DNA from: Janthinobacterium sp. 344 | GTDB lineage: Bacteria; Pseudomonadota; Gammaproteobacteria; Burkholderiales; Burkholderiaceae_D | Assembly: GCF_900112025.1 (NCBI RefSeq) | Contig: NZ_FOKL01000006.1 | Span: forward strand, 124,001-188,000 | Length of the DNA stretch: 64,000 bases | Direction: 5' to 3' | Shown: one piece after another, positions 1 through 8,071 of the stretch | Layout: the number at the start of each line of letters is the position of its first letter | Numbering within the stretch: position 1 is the stretch's first letter | Notes under the pieces: generated by a model | What the model was told of the DNA's origin: nothing | Database searches by the model: none | Seen by the model: only the letters and a program-made list of their open reading frames with translations | Translations under genes and position numbers: made by a program

Positions 1-221
1 GAATACTTGCCCTGCGGATCTTTGCGCAAGGTGCCTTCGGTGCCGTCGCGCAAGCGGAAGGTGGATACCGGCGTGCCGAACAGCTCGGCCGTATCGAGGC
101 CGACCATCACGCCGCCACGGCCGTTCGGCGTCATGGCGCAACCCGTCAACAGGATGCCGGCGGCCACGCCAGCGATCAATTTGCGCCAGTGCGCGGATGC
201 AAAATTCTTATACATTGTCAT
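1..221 (-). CDS. Lipoprotein, partial (runs off the window start)
   Basis: The visible part is the N-terminal 73 or so residues of an exported lipoprotein. A basic start is followed by a hydrophobic stretch and a lipobox (LLTGC) near residue 28, then a short Gly-rich segment (TPNGRGGVMVGLDTAE). The start ATG at 221 is followed two codons later by another ATG at 215. It lies 28 bases downstream of the anti-sigma-like gene on the same strand, so it is probably the third gene of that operon. The C-terminal part is outside the window, so no family can be assigned. Confidence 0.7.
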   Translation of the reverse strand, partial: MTMYKNFASAHWRKLIAGVAAGILLTGCAMTPNGRGGVMVGLDTAELFGTPVSTFRLRDGTEGTLRKDPQGKY

Positions 222-249
222 GCTGGATAACTTTCTCTTATTTCTGGAT

Positions 250-1287
250 TCAGGGATTGATCACGGCCAGCGGATTGCCCGGGCCTGGCGGCGGCAAGAC
301 TTTCTGGCGGTCGCGCGACAGCAGGGTGAAGGCGCCCAGCGTGTCCGGCCCGGCGACGATTTCCAGCTGCTCGCGCTGCAGCCAGGTGCGGATCTCCGCC
401 TCCGTCGCGTCGGCGCGGAACAGCACGCGCAGGCGCACGCCCGTCTCGACGCCGCTGCCGCCGCTGCGGAATTCCGCATTACCGATGACAGCCTGATCTT
501 TCGGCAGGAACAGCCAGGCCGACTGCACCACCATCACGCTGGCGGCCACGGCCGTGACGACTTTCAGCCAGCGGTTGGCGTTGGCGGCCCGGAGCGGCGT
601 GGCAAGCGGCGCCGCCGTGCGTGGCGCGGCGGCATCGGCCAATGGAATCTGCAACTGCTGCAGCCCCTGGCGCAGCAATTGCCGGTACGCCACGCGGCCA
701 TCCTTGCCCAGCTCACTCGACAGGGGCGTGCCCGTCAAGGCGTAATCGTCGCCTGGCAGGGCCACGCGGGCGATCACGCCCGGCGCGGCGGCGGCGCCAT
801 TCGCGCGGCCATGCGCTTCCAGCCAGCGCGCCGCCTGCAGGCGCTCCTGGCTGAACACGCCCAGGCAGGCGCCCAGGTCCGTCACGGCCACGACCACGGG
901 CATGTCGCACAGCACCAGCCCGGCGCGCGGGTCGGCGGGCGCGTCGCGTTCTTCCACCACCAGGCCGCAGGCATCCGCATACGACGCATCTGGCGTGACG
1001 AGCCAGCCGCGCCAGCGCTGCTGCGTGCCATCCCAGGCATCGAGCAGCACGGCGCCAAAGCCGGGACGGCGCGCCAGCAGGTGGATTTGTCCGCCGGCGA
1101 TGGGCCGCGCGGCCAGCGGCGCCGCATCGCTGCGGCGCGCAAAGCGTGCCATCACATGTTCCGGCACGCCGATGCCGCGCCAGTCGGGCGTGTCGCCCGT
1201 CACGTCGCCCTCGAGCAGCTCGATGGCAGCTGGGGGCGACGGCAGGCGTGCGGCGACGATGGCCAGTGTGGGCGTCAATGCAGTCAT
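250..1287 (-). CDS. Single-pass membrane protein with anti-sigma-like C-terminal tail
   Basis: 345 residues. A long soluble N-terminal part (1-238) precedes one predicted transmembrane helix (about 241-261, WLKVVTAVAASVMVVQSAWL), then an 80-residue C-terminal domain outside the membrane. That tail (VRLRVLFRADATEAEIRTWL) resembles the periplasmic tail of many proteobacterial anti-sigma factors, where a beta strand is followed by a short helix and a second strand. No zinc-finger anti-sigma motif is visible in the N-terminal part. The start ATG overlaps the stop of the sigma-like gene by 4 bases, so the two are translationally coupled. An anti-sigma role is inferred from the tail, topology and neighbour, not from a recognised anti-sigma domain. 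Confidence 0.6.
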   Translation of the reverse strand: MTALTPTLAIVAARLPSPPAAIELLEGDVTGDTPDWRGIGVPEHVMARFARRSDAAPLAARPIAGGQIHLLARRPGFGAVLLDAWDGTQQRWRGWLVTPDASYADACGLVVEERDAPADPRAGLVLCDMPVVVAVTDLGACLGVFSQERLQAARWLEAHGRANGAAAAPGVIARVALPGDDYALTGTPLSSELGKDGRVAYRQLLRQGLQQLQIPLADAAAPRTAAPLATPLRAANANRWLKVVTAVAASVMVVQSAWLFLPKDQAVIGNAEFRSGGSGVETGVRLRVLFRADATEAEIRTWLQREQLEIVAGPDTLGAFTLLSRDRQKVLPPPGPGNPLAVINP

Positions 1288-2111
1288 GCCGATGGCCTTT
1301 CATCCGGGTTCGAAGGGGTGGACACGGGGTCCATGTGCAGGGATAACGCGGCCACGCACAAAATATCCAAAATTATTTGCGCCGCCTGCATGTCGCGCGC
1401 GGTCAGGGCATCGCCCACGCGCAGCTTGAGCAGGCTCAAGACCCAGCTGCCCAGCAAGGTGGCGCGGTGGGCCGGTTCGACCACCTGGCGTCCCGCGCTG
1501 GCGGGATCGCCCTTTTGCCGGTGCACCAGGCCCAATTTTCCGCCGTGGTAATGCGCCGACGCGATCTGCTCGGCCAGTTCCTTGACGGGCATGCCGCCAC
1601 AGCCGCAATGGCGCAGCAGCAGGATCAAGTCACGGGGCAAGGTGGTCATCAAACTGTCGGCCGCGTCGCGCACCTGCAGCGGCGTCAGCTGGTAGTCGCG
1701 CAGCGGCGCGGCATACGCGTCGGGCGCCTGCAAGTCGCAGCCCTCTTGCGCATCGGCATCCTCGTCATCACGCTGCTTGCGCAACTGGTCGATGATGAAG
1801 CGCTTGAAGTACAGGAACAAGGCACCGACGTGGTGGGGCGCCGCATCGCTGTCGCCATGCAGGACTTTTTCGATGAAGAACTGGTGGCGCAGGTCGGCCA
1901 GGGTATCGCCCAGCGACGCCGCCTCGCGCGGGCGGCACGGCGTCAGCGCGGCGATGACGCGCTGGTAAAACTCGCCCAGTTCGCCTTGCGTCAGCTGCTG
2001 GCGGCGGGTCCAGAAATCATGAATGCGTTCAAATTGTTCCGATTGCAAAGCCGGTCCGATCGTGTATTGGGGCGGCACGCGCCACTGGCCGGCGGCGTGG
2101 CGCACCGGCAA
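1284..2111 (-). CDS. Atypical sigma-70-like protein
   Basis: 275 residues, not recognised as a named family. The segment LFLYFKRFIIDQLRKQ (about residues 97-112) resembles the end of sigma region 2. The later segment SLMTTLPRDLILLLR plus MPVKELAEQIA (about 152-182) resembles region 4 with its helix-turn-helix. Between them is an acidic linker. The 90-residue C-terminus matches nothing I know. The reading frame opens with TTG at 2111; an in-frame GTG at 2105 is as plausible, and a stop lies just upstream. It is the first gene of an operon with the membrane protein at 250-1287. A transcription-factor role is likely but inferred. Confidence 0.5.
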   Translation of the reverse strand: MPVRHAAGQWRVPPQYTIGPALQSEQFERIHDFWTRRQQLTQGELGEFYQRVIAALTPCRPREAASLGDTLADLRHQFFIEKVLHGDSDAAPHHVGALFLYFKRFIIDQLRKQRDDEDADAQEGCDLQAPDAYAAPLRDYQLTPLQVRDAADSLMTTLPRDLILLLRHCGCGGMPVKELAEQIASAHYHGGKLGLVHRQKGDPASAGRQVVEPAHRATLLGSWVLSLLKLRVGDALTARDMQAAQIILDILCVAALSLHMDPVSTPSNPDERPSA

Positions 2112-2141
2112 ACAAGCAATGCGCTAGCCAGACAGGGAAAC

Positions 2142-2170
2142 TTGTCAGTAAGGTAAAATGCATTTAAGCA
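2142..2170 (+). promoter_or_regulatory. Putative sigma-70 promoter of the caspase gene
   Basis: TTGTCA and TAAGCA are separated by 17 bases, ending 64 bases before the caspase start. This 123-base gap between divergent genes must hold both promoters. Only the rightward candidate is clear by eye. Confidence 0.35.
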
Positions 2171-2234
2171 ATTTTCTCATATCAAAGTGGAAATCGCTAA
2201 CTTTTGTTACTTCCACGACAATTCCCGAGACCCC

Positions 2235-3638
2235 ATGCAGCGCCTGATTCCCCTGTTGTTCAGTCTATTTTTTGTACTCTGCGCTCCTGCGGCGCAGGCC
2301 GCCGCAAGCGCTGCCATGCCAGCCGCTCCCGGCAAGCGCATCGCCCTGGTGATCGGCAATGCCGCGTATCCGCAGCCCTTGCTGAACCCCGTGAACGATG
2401 CGCGCGCCATGGCCGAGCGCCTGCGCCGCCTGGGTTTTGAAGTGCTGTTGCGCACGGACATCACGGCGGCGCAATTGCAAAAGGCGTCAGCGGAATTTTC
2501 CACGCAGGCGCGCGGCGCCGATATCGCCCTGGTGTTTTACGCGGGCCACGGCGCGCAGGCGGGCGAAGCCAACTATGTGCTGCCGCTGGGCGCCAACATG
2601 CATGCGCTCAGCGCATCCGCCATCGCCGCGCAGGGCGTGTCCGTCTCCAGCCTGGCGGGCGATTTGCAGCGCACGGGCGCGCGCGGCGCCGTGCTGATCC
2701 TCGACGCTTGCCGCCAGGAATATACGCGCGGCGGCGCCACCGTCCCCGTGCCCGGCGGCAGCAACGCGGCCAGCCACGGCTTTGCCGATACGCAAGCGCC
2801 ACGCGGCGTGGTGATCGCCTATTCGGCCGGCCCCGGCGCGCTGGCGCGCGATTTCTGGTCGCCCGATTCGCGCAACAGCCCGTACACGAGCGCCCTGCTC
2901 GACGCGCTGGACGCGCCGGGCTTGCCGATGGCCGACGTCTTTTCGCAAGTGGCGGCCAGGGTTGCCGCCATGACGCACGACGTGCAAAAGCCGCGCGTCT
3001 CGTTCGGCGAAACGTCGGCGCGCCTGGTGCTGAACATGGGCAGCGGCAAGGGTGTCAGCCCGCCGGCGCCAGGCGTGCTGGCCGGCGCGCAAGGCCAGGG
3101 CGGCATGCGCGCACCGGTCCCGGCGCCTGCCCCAGCGGTGGAAAAGCCGGCCGCCCCCGGCGCCAGGACATGGCCAGGCAACGTGCTGCAAGACATCAAC
3201 CATGAAATCCGCCTGCAGATCGCGGCGCGCCCGTTTCCCCGCCAGCAGCTGGAAAAGCGCGCGCGCGGCGGCGACCTGGTGGCGCTGACGGCGCTCGGCT
3301 ATGGCATCGGCGGCGGCGATGCTGGTGTGAAACAGCCGAAGGCGGGCATGCAGTGGCTGGAAAAGGCGGCCGCCAAGGATTTCCCGATTGCCCAGACCTA
3401 TCTGGCGGAATTGCTGATGGTCAAGGGCGATCCCGCCTCCCTGAAGCGGGCGGGCGTGCTGCTGGACGCCGCCTCGCAGGCGGGCTACAGCCCCGCCCAT
3501 GCGTATAAATTCGACCTGGCGCGGCGCACGGGCGCGCCGCCGCAGGAAGCGGCCCGGCATCTGCAGGACGCTTTCATGGGCTTGATGAAGGATTACCAGG
3601 GTGCCGCCAAGGACTTCATGCAGCCGCCCAAAAAATAA
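2235..3638 (+). CDS. Exported caspase-family (C14) protein with C-terminal Sel1-like repeats
   Basis: 467 residues from the ATG at 2235. An upstream in-frame ATG at 2187 would add 16 residues ahead of the signal peptide and is unlikely. Residues 1-23 form a signal peptide ending AQA. The caspase p20-like fold follows: IALVIGNAAY near 36-45, the catalytic His105 in FYAGHG and Cys159 in LILDACR. After a Pro/Ala linker (about 275-310) the C-terminus has two Sel1-type helical repeats (AGMQWLEKAAAKDFPIAQTY and the next). The protein should therefore act in the periplasm or envelope. It is divergent from the sigma/anti-sigma-like operon. The family is known for Arg/Lys-specific proteolysis; the substrate here is unknown. 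Confidence 0.88.
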   Translation: MQRLIPLLFSLFFVLCAPAAQAAASAAMPAAPGKRIALVIGNAAYPQPLLNPVNDARAMAERLRRLGFEVLLRTDITAAQLQKASAEFSTQARGADIALVFYAGHGAQAGEANYVLPLGANMHALSASAIAAQGVSVSSLAGDLQRTGARGAVLILDACRQEYTRGGATVPVPGGSNAASHGFADTQAPRGVVIAYSAGPGALARDFWSPDSRNSPYTSALLDALDAPGLPMADVFSQVAARVAAMTHDVQKPRVSFGETSARLVLNMGSGKGVSPPAPGVLAGAQGQGGMRAPVPAPAPAVEKPAAPGARTWPGNVLQDINHEIRLQIAARPFPRQQLEKRARGGDLVALTALGYGIGGGDAGVKQPKAGMQWLEKAAAKDFPIAQTYLAELLMVKGDPASLKRAGVLLDAASQAGYSPAHAYKFDLARRTGAPPQEAARHLQDAFMGLMKDYQGAAKDFMQPPKK

Positions 3639-3723
3639 TTCAAAATAATTTTAGATTTCCCTGCACTGCCCCCGTTATCCGTGGGTACATGCAATACAGC
3701 ATGACAGTGACCAGGGAAATCTC

Positions 3724-4536
3724 ATGCAACCATTCAGCACCACCGGCCAACGGGGCCGCATCCTCGCCTACCAACCGAGCGGACAAGGTTCCGTCAGCGT
3801 GGCCGGCATCCAGCATGCCTTCGACGTGTCCACGCACTGGCGCTCGGACGTGGCGCCCGCCATCAACGCCGTCGTCGATGTGCGCTTCAACGACGCGGGC
3901 GGCCTCGACACCGTCACGGCCATTCCCGCGCAGCAGCTGGCGCAGGAAGACATGGCCGGCGCCGCCAAGCTGGCGCGCGACAAGGGCCAGCAGCTGTGGG
4001 GCCGGGCCGTGTCCGCCCTGGGCATCCAGGTGCTGGGGGCGCTGGGCGTGCTGATCGCCGGCGCCTTTGTCTTCAACACCCTCGGCATCCGCCTGTTCGC
4101 CACCGTGTCGCGCACCTACTGGCAGCTGCTGGGCCTGTCCGCCGACAGCCTGGAAAGCTTTGCCCGCGATGGCGGCAGCGGTTTTACCTCGGCCCAATTC
4201 TTCTTCCTGCTGGCCATTGCCGCCTGCTGTGCCACCATGGTTAGCCGCCACCCGAAAGCGGCGCTGGGCAAGTGCGCGCCGCTGCTGTTCATCGTCCTCC
4301 ACAGCAGCTTGCTGTTCATCAAGATCAAGGGCGCCGTCAGCGACGCGGGCAACGCCATGGGCGGCATCATGGGCAGCCGCGCGGCCCGCATGGCCGAACA
4401 GATGGCCAGTGAAATGCTGGGGCAAGTGTGGCAGGGACTGTCGTTCGGCATCGGCTTTTACCTGGTGCTGGCCGCCAGCATTGTCCTGGCCGCTTACGGC
4501 GTGGGCGAATACAAACGCTTGGGAGGCAAGCACTGA
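3724..4536 (+). CDS. Integral membrane protein, function unknown
   Basis: 270 residues with no signal peptide. The first 70 residues are soluble and rich in beta-type alternation (GRILAYQ, GSVSVAG, VDVRFND), suggesting a small barrel-like domain. Then come about four hydrophobic helices near residues 98-118, 158-172, 180-198 and 238-258. The loop between the last two is Met/Gly/Ala-rich. I do not recognise the family. The start ATG at 3724 follows CAGGGAAATCTC, a reasonable ribosome site. The stop codon lies inside a palindromic repeat. Confidence 0.75.
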   Translation: MQPFSTTGQRGRILAYQPSGQGSVSVAGIQHAFDVSTHWRSDVAPAINAVVDVRFNDAGGLDTVTAIPAQQLAQEDMAGAAKLARDKGQQLWGRAVSALGIQVLGALGVLIAGAFVFNTLGIRLFATVSRTYWQLLGLSADSLESFARDGGSGFTSAQFFFLLAIAACCATMVSRHPKAALGKCAPLLFIVLHSSLLFIKIKGAVSDAGNAMGGIMGSRAARMAEQMASEMLGQVWQGLSFGIGFYLVLAASIVLAAYGVGEYKRLGGKH

Positions 4537-4639
4537 AAACCTACTGCGCAGCCCACTTCCGGGTCGGCGTTGCTCACCGTACATAAAGTACGGTTCCGCT
4601 ACTCAACCCGGCATTGGGCTTGCTCGCTACGGTTTTCAG
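4533..4639. repeat. Dispersed palindromic element, family A copy 1
   Basis: The ends are a 9-base inverted repeat (CTGAAAACC and GGTTTTCAG). The centre is a second palindrome, ACCGTAC-ATAAA-GTACGGT at 4576-4594. The left end covers the stop codon of the membrane protein gene. The core block GTACGGTGAGCA (read on the minus strand) is shared with the copy at 57402-57517, and the shorter GTACGGCGAG with those at 22462 and 31464. Confidence 0.7.
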
Positions 4640-4711
4640 CGCTGCCGTGACTTTCACAACCCTAAAAATTAACACCGTCACTACCTTCTAACTGATCTTA
4701 AAGGAAATATC

Positions 4712-5443
4712 ATGAACCGTACCCTGCCCGCCCTGCTCGCCATCGCCATCCTCCTGTCCGCCTGCGGCAAGCCCGCCGAGCATGCCACGCCGGCGGCTTC
4801 GGCGCCCGCCACCAGCGTGGCCGACATGGCTGCCAAGGCGCAAGTGAAAGCGGCGGCCGCCAGCCTGCCGCAAGCGGACCCGGCCACGCCAAGCGCCAGC
4901 TATGTCGACATCACGAGCGGCAATCAGCTGATGTACAGCTACATCGCCCTGTCCGGCGTGCCGCCCGACTATGCGGCCGTGGCGCAGCGCATCTCGCGCG
5001 AATATGCGGGCAGCAACGACGCCTTCCGCAAGCAGGAAGTGCTCGACGCCCTGAAACCGCAGATCGACGCCAAGGTCAATGAGGCCAAGACGAAGCGCTA
5101 CCTGCGCTACCAGATCAATGGCCAGGGCGCGCTGTCGCCGTACGCCATGGACAAGGCCGCCTTCCCCGCCAAGTTCGCCGAAGCGGGTACGTATTACTAC
5201 ATGTACGACAACGGCGACTACAAGCTGGCATTTACCAACGGCGACGGCTACTCGCTGCTGAAGGTGGACCAGGAGGCGGCCCGCAAGATCGAGGCGGCGC
5301 GCAGCGGCTACAAGGATTTCGCCATCATCGTGTATGCCTATGCCCAGGAAGCGGACATGGCCAGCAACCAGGTCAAGGCGCAGATCGTCAAGGTCGCGAT
5401 CAAGCTGAACGGGCAGGAAATTCCTGTGCAGCAAGCACTGTAA
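4712..5443 (+). CDS. Lipoprotein, function unknown
   Basis: 243 residues. A lipoprotein signal ends at LLSAC (Cys18), followed by an Ala/Thr/Pro linker to about residue 60. The rest is a soluble domain beginning SYVDITSGNQLMYSYIA and rich in Tyr (TYYYMYDNGDY). It may belong to a DUF4852-like group, but that is a memory-based guess. AAGGAAATATC precedes the ATG. It stands alone between repeat copies, with its own upstream region containing palindrome A1. Confidence 0.75.
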   Translation: MNRTLPALLAIAILLSACGKPAEHATPAASAPATSVADMAAKAQVKAAAASLPQADPATPSASYVDITSGNQLMYSYIALSGVPPDYAAVAQRISREYAGSNDAFRKQEVLDALKPQIDAKVNEAKTKRYLRYQINGQGALSPYAMDKAAFPAKFAEAGTYYYMYDNGDYKLAFTNGDGYSLLKVDQEAARKIEAARSGYKDFAIIVYAYAQEADMASNQVKAQIVKVAIKLNGQEIPVQQAL

Positions 5444-5458
5444 ACCCAAGGGCAGGTA

Positions 5459-5489
5459 CCGGGGTCGGACCCTCAGGGTCCGACCCCGG
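5459..5489. repeat. Short palindrome, family B copy 1
   Basis: The arms GGGGTCGGACCCT and AGGGTCCGACCCC form a near-perfect hairpin starting 16 bases after the lipoprotein stop. It has no T tract, so a role as an intrinsic terminator is not shown. Five more copies lie in the window. Confidence 0.8.
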
Positions 5490-5557
5490 CCTTCGTTTGG
5501 GTTCACGACCTCGCCACTTGCAGTTACACTATTCGCCAACAACATCGAGAGTGAGAC

Positions 5558-6823
5558 ATGGGCGAACAGACACTGGCGGAACAACAGCTGGCCAAGGGCC
5601 GGCAACTGCAGCAGCAAGGCAAGCTGATCGAAGCGATCAACGCCTATCAGGCGGCGTACAAGCAGGACCCTGCCCTGGCCGAAGCCCAGCATTTCCAGGG
5701 CCTGGCCATGCTGGAACTGGGCCAGGGCACCATCGGCCTGGGCCTGTTGAAACTGTCGCTCAGGCAGCAGCCGGACAACGCCCTGTTCCACTACAACCTG
5801 GGCAATGTGCTGCGCGGCACGGACAGCGCAGCGGCGCTGGACAGCTACGCCACGGCGGCGCGGCTGGCGCCCGATGCACACGACTACGCCATCGTGCATG
5901 CCGAATTGCTGCTGGGGAAACAACGGCTGGCGGAGACCATCGCCGAACTGGAACGGGCCCACGCGCTGCGCCCGCAGCGCTGGCAAACCCTGCAGGGCCT
6001 CGCCGAGCTGTACTACCGCATGGGACAGCAGGAACTTTCTTTGGCCCGCTATGCGCAAGCGCTGGCGCTGCATCCGGCGCTGGCGGACAGCTGCCGCATC
6101 GGCTTTGCCGCGCCCAGCGCGCGGAATCCCGAACGGCCCAGCGTGCCGCAGGTGGCCGCTGAACTGCAAGACTTCGTGCGCGAAACGGACTTGCACATCC
6201 TCGACGATTTCCTGCCCGACCCGGCCGCCTGGCGCGCCCAGGCGCTCAAGCTAGCGTTCGAGCAGCAGCGCTATGCGGGACAGAACTATCCGGGCAGCCA
6301 GACGGCGGGCCAGCCCAGTCAAGCCATCATGGAGCGCATCGCCACGGCGCTGGGCCGCCCCATCCGTTTCATTTCGCCCGACAACGGCTCGTATCGCCTC
6401 AGTTATGCGGACGCGATGGCGCGCACGGATATCCACGTGGACAATGAGACGGGCAACAATTTCAATTTCTATGCGGGCGTGCTGTATTTGAACCCGCCCG
6501 AGCAGTGCCAGGGCGGCACCACGTTCTGGCGCCACCAGCCCAGCGGCTGGTACAGGCGACTGCCCGAGGCGGACGTGAAAGCGGGCGGCTACGCCAGCTT
6601 CAAGGATTTCCAGAAACGCTGGCTGCCGAACAGCAAAGTGCAGAAATTCAACGACTTGCAGGAACAGCGCGACAGTTGGCAAGCCCTGCTGGAAGTGCCC
6701 ATGCGCCACAACCGCCTGATCGTCTACAAGGGCCACTACTTTCACTCGATCAGCAATGTGTTTGGCGACACGCCGGAGAATGGGCGATTGGTGCAGCTGT
6801 TCTTTTTTGAAGTGCCCGATTGA
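5558..6823 (+). CDS. TPR protein fused to a 2-oxoglutarate/Fe(II) oxygenase-like domain
   Basis: 421 residues, no signal peptide. Residues 1-175 are tetratricopeptide repeats (AKGRQLQQQGKLIEAINAYQ and following). Residues about 205-421 form a jelly-roll oxygenase-like domain: LHILDDFLPDPAAW is the typical entry strand, DIHVDN supplies a candidate metal pair His293/Asp295, GGTTFWRH lies in the core, and a distal His (393 or 396) plus Arg near 410 (NGRLVQLFF) fit the expected third metal ligand and 2-oxoglutarate contact. DUF6445-type proteins look like this. It may hydroxylate a peptide or small molecule; the substrate is unknown. It is flanked on both sides by family B palindromes. Confidence 0.75.
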   Translation: MGEQTLAEQQLAKGRQLQQQGKLIEAINAYQAAYKQDPALAEAQHFQGLAMLELGQGTIGLGLLKLSLRQQPDNALFHYNLGNVLRGTDSAAALDSYATAARLAPDAHDYAIVHAELLLGKQRLAETIAELERAHALRPQRWQTLQGLAELYYRMGQQELSLARYAQALALHPALADSCRIGFAAPSARNPERPSVPQVAAELQDFVRETDLHILDDFLPDPAAWRAQALKLAFEQQRYAGQNYPGSQTAGQPSQAIMERIATALGRPIRFISPDNGSYRLSYADAMARTDIHVDNETGNNFNFYAGVLYLNPPEQCQGGTTFWRHQPSGWYRRLPEADVKAGGYASFKDFQKRWLPNSKVQKFNDLQEQRDSWQALLEVPMRHNRLIVYKGHYFHSISNVFGDTPENGRLVQLFFFEVPD

Positions 6824-6841
6824 ACCCCAAAAGCAGGATAC

Positions 6842-6868
6842 GGGGTCGTACCCTGAGGGTACGACCCC
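6842..6868. repeat. Short palindrome, family B copy 2
   Basis: GGGGTCGTACCCT and AGGGTACGACCCC form a hairpin 18 bases after the stop of the TPR/oxygenase gene. Compared with copy 1 both arms carry a paired change (G to T and C to A), so pairing is preserved. Confidence 0.8.
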
Positions 6869-6907
6869 AGCATTTGCCGTGGGGTTTAATACATATCCCG
6901 TAAATCC

Positions 6908-6934
6908 GGGGTCAGACCCGGCGGGTCTGACCCC
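6908..6934. repeat. Short palindrome, family B copy 3
   Basis: GGGGTCAGACCCG and CGGGTCTGACCCC pair around the centre. It lies 22 bases beyond the stop of the leftward LysR gene and only 39 bases from copy 2, so the two convergent genes each have one copy. Confidence 0.8.
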
Positions 6935-6956
6935 AGCTCTTCAGCCGTCGGATCAA

Positions 6957-7898
6957 TCAATACATGTCCGCAGCCGTGGCGCGCACCGCTTTCAACAGCA
7001 TGTCCGCCCCCGGCGACAACAGATGATCCTGCTGGCGGATGATGCCGAAGGCATCCATCTTGCACGGCAGTTCGATGGGCAAAATGCTCAGCACGTTCAG
7101 CGATTCGTAGTAGTGCGCCACTTCCGTCGGCATCACGTGCAGCGAATCCGTCTGCTGCAGCAGGGACGTGATCAAGAGCAAGGCGGTGGTGTCGACCACG
7201 TCGACGGGCGGTTCCAGGCTGGCGCGGCGGAACATCATGTCGAAGCGGTGGCGCAGGATGCTGCCCTGCGGCGGCAGGATCCACGGCTGGCCCGCCAGAT
7301 CCTTCAATTGCAGATTCTTGCGTGACAGCAGCGGGTGGCCATTGCGCGCCACGGCGCTGGCCGGCTCTTCCGTCAATTCCTCGTAGATGAGGCCGGCGCT
7401 GCTTTCCTTTTCCAGGATGCGCCCGATCATGAAGTCCAGCGTGCCATGCTGCAGCATGTCCATCAGGGTATTGCTGTGCTCCAGGTGCACGCCGATGCGC
7501 ATCAGCGGCGCCTGCTGCTTGATGCGCGCGATGGCGCGCGGCAGCAAGGCCATGGCCGGCGTCATGATGACGCCCACTTCCACCTGGCCCGTCAAGCCTG
7601 ATTTGAGGGCCACGATGTCGTCATGCGCCAGCGACAGGCTCGTCAGCGCCATGCGCGCGTGGCGTATCATCGTCTCGCCGTAGATGGTCGGCTCCATGCC
7701 GCGTGGCAAGCGGTCGAACAGGCGCACGTCGAGCATCTCTTCCAGGTCCTTGATTTGCTTGGACGCGGCCGGCTGCGTCATGTGCAATTCTTCCGCCGCG
7801 CGGTGGATGTTGCGCTGCTCGTCAAGGGCGATCAGCAGCAGCAATTGCCGCGTCTTCAGGCGGGCTCGCAAGAACCAGTTGGGGTTGAGGGTATCCAT
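6957..7898 (-). CDS. LysR-type regulator of the arabinose locus (GbpR-like)
   Basis: 313 residues. The N-terminal winged helix-turn-helix spans about 16-75 (ALDEQRNIHRAAEELHMTQP, ASKQIKDLE, LFDRLPRGM). The effector-binding domain occupies about 100-300. It resembles GbpR, the LysR regulator of sugar-binding-protein genes in Agrobacterium and Azospirillum, which responds to sugars such as L-arabinose and galactose. It is the last gene of the co-oriented locus and lies beside the GH43 at 8072. It is the natural candidate to bind the repeated GATATCG operators found upstream of three operons of this locus. That regulatory link is an inference. Confidence 0.85.
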   Translation of the reverse strand: MDTLNPNWFLRARLKTRQLLLLIALDEQRNIHRAAEELHMTQPAASKQIKDLEEMLDVRLFDRLPRGMEPTIYGETMIRHARMALTSLSLAHDDIVALKSGLTGQVEVGVIMTPAMALLPRAIARIKQQAPLMRIGVHLEHSNTLMDMLQHGTLDFMIGRILEKESSAGLIYEELTEEPASAVARNGHPLLSRKNLQLKDLAGQPWILPPQGSILRHRFDMMFRRASLEPPVDVVDTTALLLITSLLQQTDSLHVMPTEVAHYYESLNVLSILPIELPCKMDAFGIIRQQDHLLSPGADMLLKAVRATAADMY

Positions 7899-7917
7899 GA
7901 ATAAATCATATCATGAT

Positions 7918-7958
7918 CGATATCAGTTTCTCACCGGGATCGATCTTATTGATATCGG
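7918..7958 (-). promoter_or_regulatory. Candidate autoregulatory site of the LysR gene
   Basis: Two GATATC-containing blocks, CGATATC at 7918-7924 and TGATATCGG at 7950-7958, with GATCGATC between them, sit 20-60 bases upstream of the LysR start. They match the heptamer in the operators at 13748, 27832 and 34325, but the spacing is different and the CCAATCAA block is absent. Confidence 0.4.
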
Positions 7959-7998
7959 TTTGTCTCCTTTTTTACAATGCAAAAACCCAAGAGCAAAG

Positions 7999-8068
7999 GC
8001 CGGGGTCAGTCGCTGCGCGATCGGCGTGCGCCCCATCGGGGCGCACGCCCCCGGCGGGCCTGACCCCG
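7999..8068. repeat. Family B palindrome copy 4, with an extra inner hairpin
   Basis: CCGGGGTCAG and CTGACCCCGG are the outer arms, but here the centre is expanded by a second palindrome (CGTGCGCCCC-AT-CGGGGCGCACG, 8024-8046). It ends 3 bases before the stop codon of the leftward GH43, so it lies in the 3' untranslated region. Confidence 0.7.
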
Positions 8069-8071
8069 GTA

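Noticed and set aside
7..1551. Long rightward open frame opposite the anti-sigma-like and sigma-like genes
   Set aside because: It is rich in Arg/His/Ala, has no ribosome site or domain, and is the usual antisense shadow of high-GC coding sequence. The same holds for many other long antisense frames in the window.
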